From contig NW_017386028.1 in assembly GCF_000237925.1 (NCBI RefSeq), forward strand, positions 124,001-188,000: 64,000 bases of DNA, in the 5' to 3' direction. Positions 11,562 through 21,470 of this stretch are shown here, one piece after another. Each line of letters opens with the position of its first letter. Positions within the stretch are counted from its first letter, which is position 1. The notes under the pieces are model-generated. The model did no database searches, was not told the origin of the DNA, and saw only the letters and a list, made by a program, of their open reading frames with translations. Source of the DNA: Schistosoma mansoni (lineage: Eukaryota > Platyhelminthes > Trematoda > Strigeidida > Schistosomatidae). A program made the position numbers and the translations under genes.

Positions 11562-13256
11562 TTGAAGAACGGAGCTAACACGTCAAAAATCCTCCACAAA
11601 AAGGCCGTGCGTGACCGACCTCAAGCAGTTGTCCCTTGGGCACTGCGGTCACGCTCCCAGGTCGTTAAGACCAACACTAATCCGACTTCCTTTTCAGGTC
11701 CCTCAAGAAATACTCTTCCACGGTGTGGGCAGCCGGGAAGTGATATTAGCCCTCATACCCGTAACAGCACACGAGACCAAGTTGGTCACATTCAAATCCT
11801 TCCTACTCCTAATAACTCTCTTATCTCCACGACTAACCCTTCCCACCTCCTTTTATCACCTCGCACCGCTAGGACAAACGATTCAAGTACACGGAACGTT
11901 ATTCCTGGTCTCCTGAAACCACGCTCTAAACTACATATAGGAACTTTTAACGTCCGAACATTGTGCCAAATAGGACAACAGGCTTCCTTAGCTAGGACTC
12001 TAGAATCTTACACCATCGATGTGTGCTGCGTCTCCGAAACGCGCATACAAGATCCGAGTAGCGTCATTCATTTGACCTCACCTAATCAAAATAAAGAACC
12101 ATCTCGATACACGTTTCGTGTATCTGGAAGCCCTGATGCTGTTTCCCGTGGCCTCGATGGTGCAGGTATAGCATTGAGTGCTAGGGAAGAACTAGCTCTT
12201 TTGGACTGGATCTCAGTAGACAGTCGTCTATGCGCTGTCCGACTAAACGGATCAGTAAGGACTCGAAAAGTTAGGGACACTCGTCGTTGCCTCTTCGTCG
12301 TCTCTGTCTACTCTCCCACTGACTGCAGCTCAGACGATATAAAAGATGAGTTTTACAGGAAACTTTCTGACCTTCTCCGAAAAGCTAGGCGTTCTGATGT
12401 AGTAATAGTGGCTGGTGACTTTAATGCTCAAGTAGGTAAACTAAGTGAAAGGGAAAGACACCTGTGTGGATCTTATTATGTCGTGGCTCAAAGAACAGAT
12501 AATGGCGACCGTCTGTTGCAGCTGTGCTCAGATAACCGCCTATTTCTTGCAAATACTAACTTTAAGCATAAGGAAAAACATCTTTTGACATGGCGACCCC
12601 CGAATTCGTCCCAACGTTGGACCCAATTAGATCACATCGCTATCAGCCACCGATGGAGGGGCTCGATAGAAGACTGTCGCTCATTCTGGGGCACATGTTT
12701 AGACTCAGATCATGCTCTAGTGCGAGCACGTATCTGTCTGCGTCTTACTGGACGTAGGAAAGACACTGCAGGGAAGCCTCTAAGGGTTCTACTTAATGAT
12801 AAGCAAGCTAAGAATATATTTCAGGAACAACTGGAAAAACAGTTAGACAGACATGTAAGTCGTGCCCACCCCGAGGCAGCGTGGGATGACATCCGTAAAG
12901 CTGTGGAAACAGCAGCGATATCCGCTAGTAAGGTAAGGCATAAGGTCAGGGAGAAACAATGGATCTCAACAGCATCTACCACACTGATAGATGCTCGAAA
13001 ACTCATCTCACCTGGCTCTGAACATAACGAAGAGCGGAGTCAGCTTAAGAGAAGGCTAATAAGAAGCCTACGCAATGATCGTGAACAGTGGTGGGTAGCG
13101 AAAGCAAGAGAGATGGAAAAGACAGCGGCAATAGGTAACAGTAGACAGCTATTCAGACTTATTAAAGAAACCGGCATTAGGAACCCAACTATTAGCGAAA
13201 CTATCTCAGACAAAGATGGGCATATCATTCATTCTCAATCCAGGAGATTGGATTGA
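11562..13256 (+). CDS. LINE A endonuclease domain and RT lead-in (564 codons)
   Basis: The frame holds an AP-endonuclease of the exonuclease-endonuclease-phosphatase fold. Visible catalytic motifs in order are GTFNVRTL (Asn), VCCVSETRI (Glu), VSVYSPTD, VIVAGDFNAQVG (Asp/Asn), TQLDHIAIS and the terminal DSDHALV (Asp-His). A basic linker with RHKVREKQW and ENRQLFRLIK-like blocks leads towards RT. The frame ends at a TGA (13254-13256), and the same frame continues directly afterwards as WAEHFRDQFNWP and then into RT at 13473. The stop is therefore most simply a single C-to-T change of an Arg codon. The first Met near 11562 is uncertain, because the frame is already open and Pro/Ser/Arg-rich there. 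Confidence 0.85.
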   Translation: MKNGANTSKILHKKAVRDRPQAVVPWALRSRSQVVKTNTNPTSFSGPSRNTLPRCGQPGSDISPHTRNSTRDQVGHIQILPTPNNSLISTTNPSHLLLSPRTARTNDSSTRNVIPGLLKPRSKLHIGTFNVRTLCQIGQQASLARTLESYTIDVCCVSETRIQDPSSVIHLTSPNQNKEPSRYTFRVSGSPDAVSRGLDGAGIALSAREELALLDWISVDSRLCAVRLNGSVRTRKVRDTRRCLFVVSVYSPTDCSSDDIKDEFYRKLSDLLRKARRSDVVIVAGDFNAQVGKLSERERHLCGSYYVVAQRTDNGDRLLQLCSDNRLFLANTNFKHKEKHLLTWRPPNSSQRWTQLDHIAISHRWRGSIEDCRSFWGTCLDSDHALVRARICLRLTGRRKDTAGKPLRVLLNDKQAKNIFQEQLEKQLDRHVSRAHPEAAWDDIRKAVETAAISASKVRHKVREKQWISTASTTLIDARKLISPGSEHNEERSQLKRRLIRSLRNDREQWWVAKAREMEKTAAIGNSRQLFRLIKETGIRNPTISETISDKDGHIIHSQSRRLD

Positions 13257-14820
13257 TGGGCAGAACACTTTAGGGATCAGTTCAACTGGCCTTCAGCCAC
13301 ACTTCAGTTACCCACGATCCCCAGTCGTCCTGAATGGCAAATTGAGGTAAGTCCTCCAACTCTCTACGAGGTTGAAAAAGCTATAGGAAATCTAAAGCGA
13401 GGGAGAGCCGCAGGCCCTGACAGGTTTACCCCTGAGATTTTTAAGGATGGTGGTCCAGTACTAGCAACGAGATTGACTGAGGTCTTAGGTAGAATCTGGG
13501 AACTAGACGTACTTCCATTTGACTGGTCCCAATCACTGATTATGCCAGTCTATAAGAAAGGACAAAAGTCCTCCTGTGACAATCACAGAGGAATCAGTTT
13601 GACTAATATAGTGTCTAAAATATTAGCTTCAATAATACTTGGACGCCTAACTAAAGCTCGTGAAGAGCAGACTAGAGAAAACCAGGCTGGTTTTCGACCT
13701 GGACGTGGTTGCATAGACCAGATATTCACTCTACGTCAGGTCCTAGAACATAGACATACATTCAGACGTCCCACAATAGTAGTATTTCTTGACCTTAAGG
13801 CGGCATTTAACTCCGTTGATCGTGAGGTTCTATGGCAGTGTTTGTCAGTGAAAGGAGTACCAAAGAAGTACATTAACCTCATAAAGACTCTCTACTCGAA
13901 CACAACTGGTCGAGTTAGAGCCTATGGCGAACTGTCATCAGAATTGGTTACCTCAAGTGGTGTTCGTCAGGGCTGTCCACTCTCTCTATTCTTGTTTAAC
14001 TTTGTCGTTGACATGCTTTTAGAGATATCACTTTCATCATCTCAATCTCCTGGAGTTGAACTTTTACCAGGAGATTCACTTGTTGACTTAGAATACGCCG
14101 ACGACATTGTTTTTATTTGGTGAAGATGCTGACAAAATGCAGAGTCTTCTAAACACCATAAGCAACAATGCAGGCTTGTTCAGGATGCGATTCTCTCCCT
14201 CGAAGTGCAAAATGTTACTTCAGGATTGGGTTGCATCGACACCTGAACTAATGATAGGGAGTGAAGTAGTTGAGCGTGTTGACAGCTTCACTTATCTTGG
14301 GAGTCTCATCAGCCCTTGTGGTCTGTTGTGTGACGAAATCTCAGCACGGATACAGAAGGCTCGTCTAGCTTTCGCCAACTTGCGTCATTTATGGCGTAGG
14401 CGAGATATCCGTCTAGCAACAAAAGGACGGGTTTACTGTGCAGCAGTTCGTTCCGTCCTACTTTATGGCAGTGAAACATGGCTGATAAGAGTAGAGGATA
14501 TTCGTAGGCTACTAGTATTCGATCATAGGTGTCTTCGAAGGATTGCTCGTATATCCTGGGACCACCGAGTAAGTAATGCAGATGTTAGGAAACGGGTACT
14601 AGGTAAGAACAGGATGGAAGAAAGCTAGGGGCGGTCAGACCAAAACATGGCATAAATCCATGAAGTCGCTGACAAGTGGACTGGGCCGTGTTGGTAGGTG
14701 TAGACTACCTGGTTGGGATTCGCAAGATGATAGCAACCGATGGTTAGAGACCTTGAATGACATGGCTCAAAATCGTTTGCAATGGCGAAGGTGCATACAC
14801 TCTTTGTGTTCTGCCAAATT
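13257..14820 (+). pseudogene. LINE A reverse transcriptase region (broken)
   Basis: RT of the same element, split into 13257-14123 and 14107-14628 by a one-base insertion, then interrupted by a deletion. Recognisable blocks are GRAAGPDRFTPEIF, PVYKKGQKSSCDNHRGISL, ENQAGFRPGRGCIDQIF, FLDLKAAFNSVD, SSGVRQGCPLSLFLFN, LEYADDI, FTYLGSLIS and FDHRCLRRIARISWD. After 14640 the remnant KTWHKSMKSL and the C-terminal MAQNRLQWRRCIHSL pattern matches the 1523-2695 copy. The YADD catalytic motif itself is intact. Confidence 0.85.
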
Positions 14821-15056
14821 CTAATCTTCTGAATTCTTCATGTCCGTATCCTTTTTCTCTTTCCAAATTTATTTCACCGTATTATACTCCTTCAATAACA
14901 TCTTCAAACCCTTATCTTTCACATATTACTTATACTCTTACTACTTCTACCAATATGGGATTTGAATCGACAACTGGATCTCTGTGCTAATGTGGTATGG
15001 CAACTCGAACTGATGTACGTACGTACGAAGTTCTACGTTGTAACTGACTGACTGTA

Positions 15057-15707
15057 GTCTAACTGATCAATATACAAGATTTGGGACACACCTGTTGGTG
15101 TTTGGATGTTTGTGTTTCTTTTCTAAAACAATTACTGCAACGTCGTCCATTTATTCAAACAAGGTTAATCCATACACGGAACGAACGAATCCGTCTATTC
15201 ATAGCTATTCTAATTCAATTTTAAATTGAAATATTCCTTTCATTCAGCACACATGTTTGTGTTGATGTAGGGGAAGATATGGTGGAATTAAGTCAATAAA
15301 TTCAAACACCGGTAGGTCTCAGTTAATAACTTCGGTGACTTTTTTCCGTTTATCGCCTACATTTAAGAAGATAATATTATGTGATGAAATGGTCAACAAG
15401 AAAAAAAAGAAACAATATAATTGCCAAGACTAAACAATAAATTCACATTGAGTGGTATTAGGTAGACGGTTGATCATAATGAGGAAAACCTATGATACAC
15501 AGAGAATAAAAAAAACTCATCTTTGAAGTTGACGCAAGTTTAAAACAGTACAAAGAACAAAAACTGAGACTGAATCGTTAGTACATACAAACACATCTGA
15601 TCATGTCATCATCTAGGTCAAAGGTGATTCAATATGAAACATATGAATGAGTGAATGTGTATAAAGGTTGCATATTTGTAGTGTGATCCGGTGAATGATC
15701 AATTTAT
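15057..15707. other. AT-rich intron spacer
   Basis: No gene or repeat is recognised between the LINE A tail and the following non-autonomous element. Confidence 0.5.
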
Positions 15708-16160
15708 TATTTATTATTTATTTAAACACATAAATATTGGTACAAAGGGACACCAGATAAATATGCGTCTCACAAATCTCATTTGATTTTTGTGAGGGCT
15801 GTGATACTGCCCAGGTGCCCAGACTGAAGCAGGTGGTTTTCTTAGGGGGCCACACCCGGAGCCTTTGACCTGAAGGTCTAGTCCACAAGGCAGTGGAGCA
15901 TCGTAAGGAGTTACAGTCCCATGGTAGCTGATGACCAACGATTGGTTCATATGACATTTGTTCCTTCAGGATACTGGAGCCCATGTGCACCATTGGTTTG
16001 GAATCAGGGTTTTCCAACTCCCCAAGATGGATCGTCCATATCCACCAACCCGGTTGAAGCGCCGGACATTCGCTTTTCGTCCTCTCGATTTCGTAAACAA
16101 CAGTAATGCCACGAGAAGGCAGTGAGTAGAACTTCCCTGGTAGAGGCTATTTACTCGTTG
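15708..16160 (-). mobile_element. Non-autonomous LINE-derived element, copy 2
   Basis: Read on the minus strand, this is almost identical to the inner 450 bases of the element at 5041-5690, including the borrowed LINE 3' end and the tail at 15708-15722. It is 5'-truncated near 16150. The minus-strand frame 15718-16017 is open for 99 codons and includes LPWDCNSLRCSTAL, RVWPPKKTTCFSL and WAVSQP. The same frame is recognisable in the more diverged copy at 19702-19935. It sits about 50 bases from the 3' end of LINE D. Confidence 0.75.
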
Positions 16161-16552
16161 ACAATATTACTGAAGTAGTTCGCCTGCTACATATGTAATA
16201 AGTAAATATTCATTTATTTATTATTTATTTGAACACATAAATATTGGTTCAAGGGGGCACCAGATATACATGTGCCACACAAAACAATGAGAATGGGAAG
16301 AGAAAAAAGGTAAAGTGCATATAAGAAAAAAAAAGAAGGAACAACAAGAACCACAGAGTGTATGTTAGTGTAATAATAAGAGTAGTAATGGGGGAAACTG
16401 AAATGTACAACCAAAAGAGCTCTTTCAGTTAAGAAAGTTATGACCACTCTTTATGAAGAAAGTAAAAAGTTACAACAGGATCCCCACTGGCTTCTATTCT
16501 GAGCCATATCTGATAACGTCTCTAGCCACTGTGTTGCACCATCTCTAGGACC

Positions 16553-18073
16553 CTAGCTAGGGAGTCGTGAAGGATCAACAGAAGCCAGCCCTTTGCAGCT
16601 TTCTTTCATACCACGACACCATGTCATACACTGACCACCTATCCGCTTTTTCCAACCAGTCCCAGGGTCAACAAATAATGCACGACGTGGAATTCTCTGG
16701 GATGACATTCGTAGAACATGTCCAAGCCACCGAAGTCGGTGTTTCAAGATGGTGACACCAATTGAATTATCGTCTCTGCGCCCGAACACACGATGCCGAA
16801 CCTCTGCATTACTAACATGGTGTTGCCACTGGATGTCAGCAATCCTTCGGAGACAACGATGATCGAACACAGAGAGTCGTCTAACATCCTCAACTCGGAG
16901 AGGCCAGGTTTCACAAGCATAGAGCAAAAATGCTCTCACCGACGCGTTATAGATCCGACCTTTTACAGCCAGACTAACATCACGAAGGCGCCAAAGATGG
17001 CCCAGATTGACATAAGCCGCTCTGACTTTCATTATACATGCATCGATCGCATCACTCACGCCACCACCGGCACGTATGGAGTTACCTAGATACACGAACT
17101 TCTCAACTACTTCAATCTCCTCACCATCCAGGGTGAGTACAGGATGAGAATCCTGCCAGTCTTGTAGGAGTACTTTGCACTTGGAGGGTGCAAAGCACAT
17201 GCCGTACCTGCGGACACTGATTGCCAACTGATTAAGTGCGGATTGCATGGCTTGAGCATTATCGCACAGTAAGACAATATCATCCGCATACTCAAGGTCG
17301 AGAAGTCGTTCTCCAGGCAACATATCCACACCGCCATTACTTACATCCATCAGAGCTGTTTCCAGGATGTCATCGATGGCAAAGTTGAAGAGGAATGGTG
17401 AGATCGGGCAACCCTGCCTAACCCCACTGCTCGAATGGAACAAGGGAGAAAGGTGGTTGTATGCCCTCACTCTGCCTGAGGTGTTCGTATACAGGGCCTT
17501 TAAGATGTTAATGAACTTCTCAGTCACACCCTTCTTCAATAGACAATCCCAGAGAACAGTCCTGTCCAACGAATCGAAGACAGCCCTGATATCAAGAAAC
17601 ACTACGATTGTTGGCCTGCGATAAGTATGACGGTGTTCTAACATTTGGCGGAGGGTGAAGATGTGATCAATGCATCCTCGACCAGAACGAAAACCAGCCT
17701 GCTCCTCGCGAGTCAATCGTTCTCGGGTTTTAAACAACCTACAAAGAATGACAGAAGCCAATAGTTTGGACGCAATCGGAAGTATACTTATCCCCCGATA
17801 GTTGTTACAGGAACAACGTGAACCCTTTTTAAAGATAGGGACAACTATCGACTCATTCCATGACTTTGGAACGCTCTCTAGCTTCCAGACTTTTGTGAAC
17901 AACGCAGTCAATTCCTTAGTCAGAAAGTCACTACCATCTTCAAAAAGAGCCGGAGGTAAGTCATCTGCGTCCGGTGATTTGTAACGTTTCAAGAGTTGGA
18001 GTTCCTTGCGGACGTCCGCCTCATTTGGTAGATCAGTCTTCACCGGACATGGAGAGCAGGACAATCTGGTCAA
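16553..18073 (-). CDS. LINE D reverse transcriptase (506 codons)
   Basis: A long intact frame encoding the RT of the minus-strand LINE. Motifs in order are YKSPDADDLPPALF, VVPIFKKGSRCSCNNYRGIS, EEQAGFRSGRGCIDHIFTL, FLDIRAVFDSLD, SSGVRQGCPISPFLFN, the catalytic LEYADDIVLL, VYLGNSIRAG, FDHRCLRRIADIQW and HRLRWLGHVLRMSSQ. RT copies element RNA at nicked genomic target sites. The upstream part of the protein is in another frame. The C-terminus stops at SRLPS, slightly earlier than family A, and a W-E-T-L-S-D-M-A-Q-N-like remnant follows in the 3' region. Whether this copy could still act alone is doubtful because its endonuclease is broken. Confidence 0.85.
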   Translation of the reverse strand: MTRLSCSPCPVKTDLPNEADVRKELQLLKRYKSPDADDLPPALFEDGSDFLTKELTALFTKVWKLESVPKSWNESIVVPIFKKGSRCSCNNYRGISILPIASKLLASVILCRLFKTRERLTREEQAGFRSGRGCIDHIFTLRQMLEHRHTYRRPTIVVFLDIRAVFDSLDRTVLWDCLLKKGVTEKFINILKALYTNTSGRVRAYNHLSPLFHSSSGVRQGCPISPFLFNFAIDDILETALMDVSNGGVDMLPGERLLDLEYADDIVLLCDNAQAMQSALNQLAISVRRYGMCFAPSKCKVLLQDWQDSHPVLTLDGEEIEVVEKFVYLGNSIRAGGGVSDAIDACIMKVRAAYVNLGHLWRLRDVSLAVKGRIYNASVRAFLLYACETWPLRVEDVRRLSVFDHRCLRRIADIQWQHHVSNAEVRHRVFGRRDDNSIGVTILKHRLRWLGHVLRMSSQRIPRRALFVDPGTGWKKRIGGQCMTWCRGMKESCKGLASVDPSRLPS

Positions 18074-18099
18074 TTTTGCCGGAGCAGCAGGCCAGTTGG

Positions 18100-19500
18100 A
18101 CTGTCCTTCAAAGAATTCCGCTCATCGTCCAAGACGTCGAGGGATGTTAGTGATTGGCATTCCGTCATCCTCATAGATTGTTTCACTCACACCAGACTTC
18201 TTGCTGCCAGTGGCTCGGATGAGTTGGAAGAGCTTCCGGCAGTTACCAGATGCAGCTGCTACTTCCAGCTGATTAGCATGCTCCGACCGTCTTCACACAA
18301 GCTTTGCCCAATTTCATTTCGTAACAGCCTTCGTTTGTGGTCAAACTCACGGTCACCCGGAGTAGACCGACGGGCTTCGATCAGTTGTAAGGAGCCAGAA
18401 GAAACCCAGTGCTTATAAGCAGGACGTTTCGCGAAGCCGCAAGCGGCTTTACTCGCCATTTTCATGGCGTCATGCAGTTGCAACCAATGCTCATCTATAC
18501 TTTTCGGTGGGATGCTAGCTAGTCTAGAAGCTAGCTCCGCTCGATACTTACTTGCAACAGAAGTTGCAGCCAGTTTACTAACATCGATCCGTTGATGACG
18601 GTCAATTTGTTGGCCACTGAACAGTAAGGTAAGATTGTCGCAGACCAGGGCATGATCAGACTCCAGATAAGTACTCCAAAAGGAGCAGAAGTCTTGCACA
18701 CAACCACGCCAGCGGTAGCTGATCGCGATGTGATAAATCTGAGTCCAGGCTTGGGATGCAGAGAGAAGACGCCAGGTAGCACACCGGCGATGACTGTGCC
18801 GGAAGTTAGTGCTAGCCAGAAACAGGTTGTAGTCTGTGAACAGTTGCAGTAGACGGTCCCCGTTATCTGTCCTGCGACCAACAAGTCCCCATCGGCCACC
18901 TAAACGACTCTCTTCTGTGCCTAGACGCCCGACCTGTGCATTCAAGTCTCCGGCTAGTACTACAATATCTGTCGAACGCACTTTCTGGAGAACAACAGTT
19001 AATTTGTGGTGAAATTCATCCTTGATTGCATCCGGGCTGCAATCTGTCGAGGCATAGGTGGAGATTAAATAAGACATCGTTGTGCACATCGATTTCTCAC
19101 TTTGATGGAGCTTTCTAATCCAACAGCACATAACTGACTGTTGATGGAGATCCAATCGATTTGTGCTGCCTCAGCTATAACGCTTAGTGCGACACCAACT
19201 CCAACAAGACCAGACGAAGATGTCACGCACGTGAAACAAGCTTTTCGAAGCGACAGATGGAGAGCGAATTTGTAGTAGGGTCTTGAATACGGGTCTCGGA
19301 TAGACAACAAACATCGATATTAAGGCTTTCTAAAGACATAGCCAATCCTATCCATTATCCGGTCTGCGTTAGTGTGCGAACGTTCAAGGAAGCCAGTTTG
19401 GATAGTGTACGTGGTTTCAGAAAGACTGGTTCAGTATTCGTATTCAGTGGAAGCATTCTTTTTCGACCAGACGGTAACTGGAAATCGTTTAGATAGAACA
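18100..19500 (-). pseudogene. LINE D endonuclease region (broken)
   Basis: Endonuclease motifs are scattered over several minus-strand frames: SLNVRTLTQTG near 19360, ALSVIAEAAQIDWISI at 19100-19200, STDCSPDAIKDEF and VVLAGDLNAQVG near 18930-19050, QIYHIAIS near 18720 and ESDHALV near 18650. The family consensus D-H after Q/L is altered (QIYH instead of QLDH), removing an expected Asp. At least three frame changes separate the parts. Confidence 0.8.
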
Positions 19501-19587
19501 GAGTTTCCACCATGGGCGAGCTGCTGTATAAGTTGAAAATAAGGATACACGAAGTGGGAATAAAAGAGAGTGAATAGGTGACGTGGT

Positions 19588-19588
19588 A

Positions 19589-19640
<52 letters not shown>
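19588..19640. repeat. (TAA)n microsatellite
   Basis: A pure TAA run of about 17 units, just beyond the 5' end of LINE D. Confidence 0.95.
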
Positions 19641-19689
19641 TAAATTGTATGACTTTTAATAGGAGCGTGAGTGGTACTGTCAGTAGGTA

Positions 19690-20150
19690 TTGTCATTTTA
19701 TTTATTTGTGTTTGGGCTGTGATACTGCCCGGGAGCTAAGACCGAAGCAGGTAATTTTCTTAGGGGGCCATACCCGGAGCCTTTGACCCAAAGGTCTAAC
19801 CCGCAAGGCAGTGGAGCATCGTAAGGAGATGCAGTCCCATGGTAGTCGGTGACCAACAATTGGTTCATACTCCATTTGTTCCCCCAGGGCACTGGAGCCC
19901 ATGTTCACCATCGGTTTGGAATCAGGGTTTTCCAACTCCCCTAGCTAGCTCGCCGTGTCCACCGGCCCGGTTAGAGCGCCGGGCATTCATCTTCCAACCT
20001 CTGAATTTTGTCAACAAAACCTCCGCCACGAGAAGGCAGTGAGTAGGACTCCTCTGGTAGAGGCTGTGTACGCGTGGCCGTGTGAGAGGGCGACCCCCCC
20101 CACCCTCGGTCGTACCAGGGCATTTAGGAGCTTGGTATTTGACAATTCAA
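19690..20150 (-). mobile_element. Non-autonomous LINE-derived element, diverged copy 3
   Basis: This shares the body of copies 1 and 2 (for example CCACGAGAAGGCAGTGAGTA and GGAATCAGGGTTTTCCAACT on the plus strand) with many substitutions. It ends in its own short (AAAT)n tail at 19692-19710 directly after CACAGCCCAAACAC, so it lacks the LINE-D-like last ~55 bases of the other copies. The minus-strand frame 19702-19935 remains open and aligns residue by residue with that of copy 2, with many amino-acid changes. Confidence 0.7.
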
Positions 20151-20307
20151 AAAGATTTAGGATTTTCTGTCAGATTTGTTTTGAAAATAGTGGATCTTAT
20201 CAATTTCTTCGCTCAGCAATTGTACTAAAAAGTGATAGTAGGATCTCATGGGAAGCTAAAAACATCTAAAGTGGAAGAAATAACTTATATTCGAAAAGTA
20301 TATTCAT

Positions 20308-21375
20308 TTTACTTTACGCCTATTGTCCCTCAAGGAGCATAGGGCGTCGATCAAGGATCTCCAATCTACTCTGTCTTGGGCTTCGCTTTCCAGTCGTTTC
20401 CAAATCCTGTTCGTCCTTTTGATGTCTGCCTCCGATTCTCGGTCCAGTGTTCTTTAGTCTAAATCTTTTCCTTTTACCTTGTCAATTTTAAGTGAAGGTT
20501 TGACTTGTGACGCGGTTTCATGATTTCCACAATGTGTCGTACTCGTCTCCAGAATCTTTTCCTAATTTACTCCTCAGTTGAAAGTTAATTTGTTCTGTGG
20601 CACAATAGGTTATTGCTGATGGCGTCTGAGCAACGGATCTGGAGTATCTTGAGTAGACAGTTGTTTACAAATATTCATACTTTTCTGATGATTGTGGTGG
20701 TAGTTCTCCAAGTTTAGGTTTCGTGCAATAAAACTGTTTTAACGTTGGTATCGAAAGTTCTGATTTTCTCCTTGGGTGACAGATTTTGAGTCTCAGATAT
20801 TCTTCGATTGCAGAAATAGTCCTTTTGTTTTGCTAATCTGCACCTTGACATGTGAATCAGATCATTCTTGTTTATTGACGATGCTGACCAGGTATTTAAA
20901 GGTTTTCACTCCCTCCAGAGATTCTCCATCAACTGTGATTTGGTTGGTGTCCACTGTCTGTTGTATTTCATGACTCTGTTTTTCGCTTGTGAATGTGTTA
21001 GGGTTACTTTTATAGAGGCTGCTGCTACTCTGAGAGTCTTTGTTTTGATTTGTCACTATGTACAGGATAAAGGTTATCTTCGAAGTCCAGATCTTCTAGC
21101 TGCGTTCAATCTGTCCTCTGTACTCCATGTTCTCCTGAGATGCAGAGGTATTCATAATTCAGTCAACCACCAGAAGAAATAAAACAGATGACAGTAGACA
21201 ACTTTATCTGACGCATCTTTGAGCTGTCCTCCATGCACGACTTCACAATTCAGTCCTTCATAGGAGTTCCTTATGATGGTGATGATCTTAGGTGCTGTAT
21301 AGTTTCAAAGATTCCACAAGGTTCTCCTATCCACTTTGTCGAATGTCTTATCATAACCAAGGAAATTGATATATA
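20308..21375 (-). mobile_element. LINE family B (RTE-like) 3' fragment
   Basis: The minus strand carries the C-terminal half of an RTE-like LINE, broken into several frames. Recognisable pieces are ITVDGESLEGVKTFKYL (20862-21056), the RT palm-side remnant LGYDKTFDKVDRRTLWNL-like near 21300-21360, and an R-x-R-H tract near 20540. The 3' end at 20308 reads GGCGTAAAGTAAAA on the minus strand, like the TAAG-type tail of the copy at 37968-38540. RT from 21140 upwards matches the RT of the 50283-52335 copy. Confidence 0.75.
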
Positions 21376-21387
21376 GCTATAAGTCAA

Positions 21388-21470
21388 CTTTCAGCTGGGG
21401 AGAAAATTAGAAAAAGACGTTGGGGGTGGATAGGACACACATTGCGTGACTTGAATTCCACTGTCAGCTA
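21388..21470 (+). mobile_element. LINE family B scrap, opposite orientation
   Basis: A short plus-strand piece encodes KIRKRRWGWIGHTLRD, the conserved W-x-GH-x-LR region near the end of RTE-type proteins. It directly follows, in inverted orientation, the minus-strand fragment that holds its own version of the same region near 20540, so it comes from a second copy. Confidence 0.65.

Larger units (their letters stand above)
11218..15056 (+). mobile_element. LINE family A (RTE-like), nearly full-length
   Basis: A 3.8 kb element with a GC-richer 5' leader (about 11218-11560), an endonuclease plus RT reading frame, a 3' UTR and a (CTGA)n tail. RTE-type LINEs encode one protein of roughly 1000 residues carrying an AP-endonuclease, which nicks the target, and a reverse transcriptase, which copies the RNA at the nick. 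The family-wide 3' tail matches the copy ending at 2886 and the fragment at 31200-31552. The copy is inactive as it stands: a TGA closes the first frame at 13254-13256, an extra T after YADDIV shifts the frame near 14110, and about 120 bases are missing near 14600 relative to the copy at 1523-2886. Confidence 0.92.
16205..19585 (-). mobile_element. LINE family D (RTE-like), minus strand
   Basis: A nearly complete LINE in reverse orientation. The 3' tail (AAATAAATAATAAATA type) lies at 16205-16232, the 3' UTR at 16233-16552, RT at 16553-18073, and endonuclease from about 18100 up to the start motif SLNVRTLTQTG near 19360. Its protein is clearly related to LINE A (same RT blocks, same FDHRCLRRIA C-terminal motif) but diverged enough to be a separate family. 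The endonuclease half is broken into at least three frames. The (TAA)n run at 19588-19640 lies beyond its 5' end. Confidence 0.9.

Noticed and set aside
15708-20150. LINE D flanked on both sides by same-oriented related elements, as if by terminal direct repeats
   Set aside because: The two flanking elements belong to clearly different subfamilies with separate tails and are much more diverged from each other than copy 2 is from copy 1 at 5041. They are independent insertions, not terminal repeats of one element.
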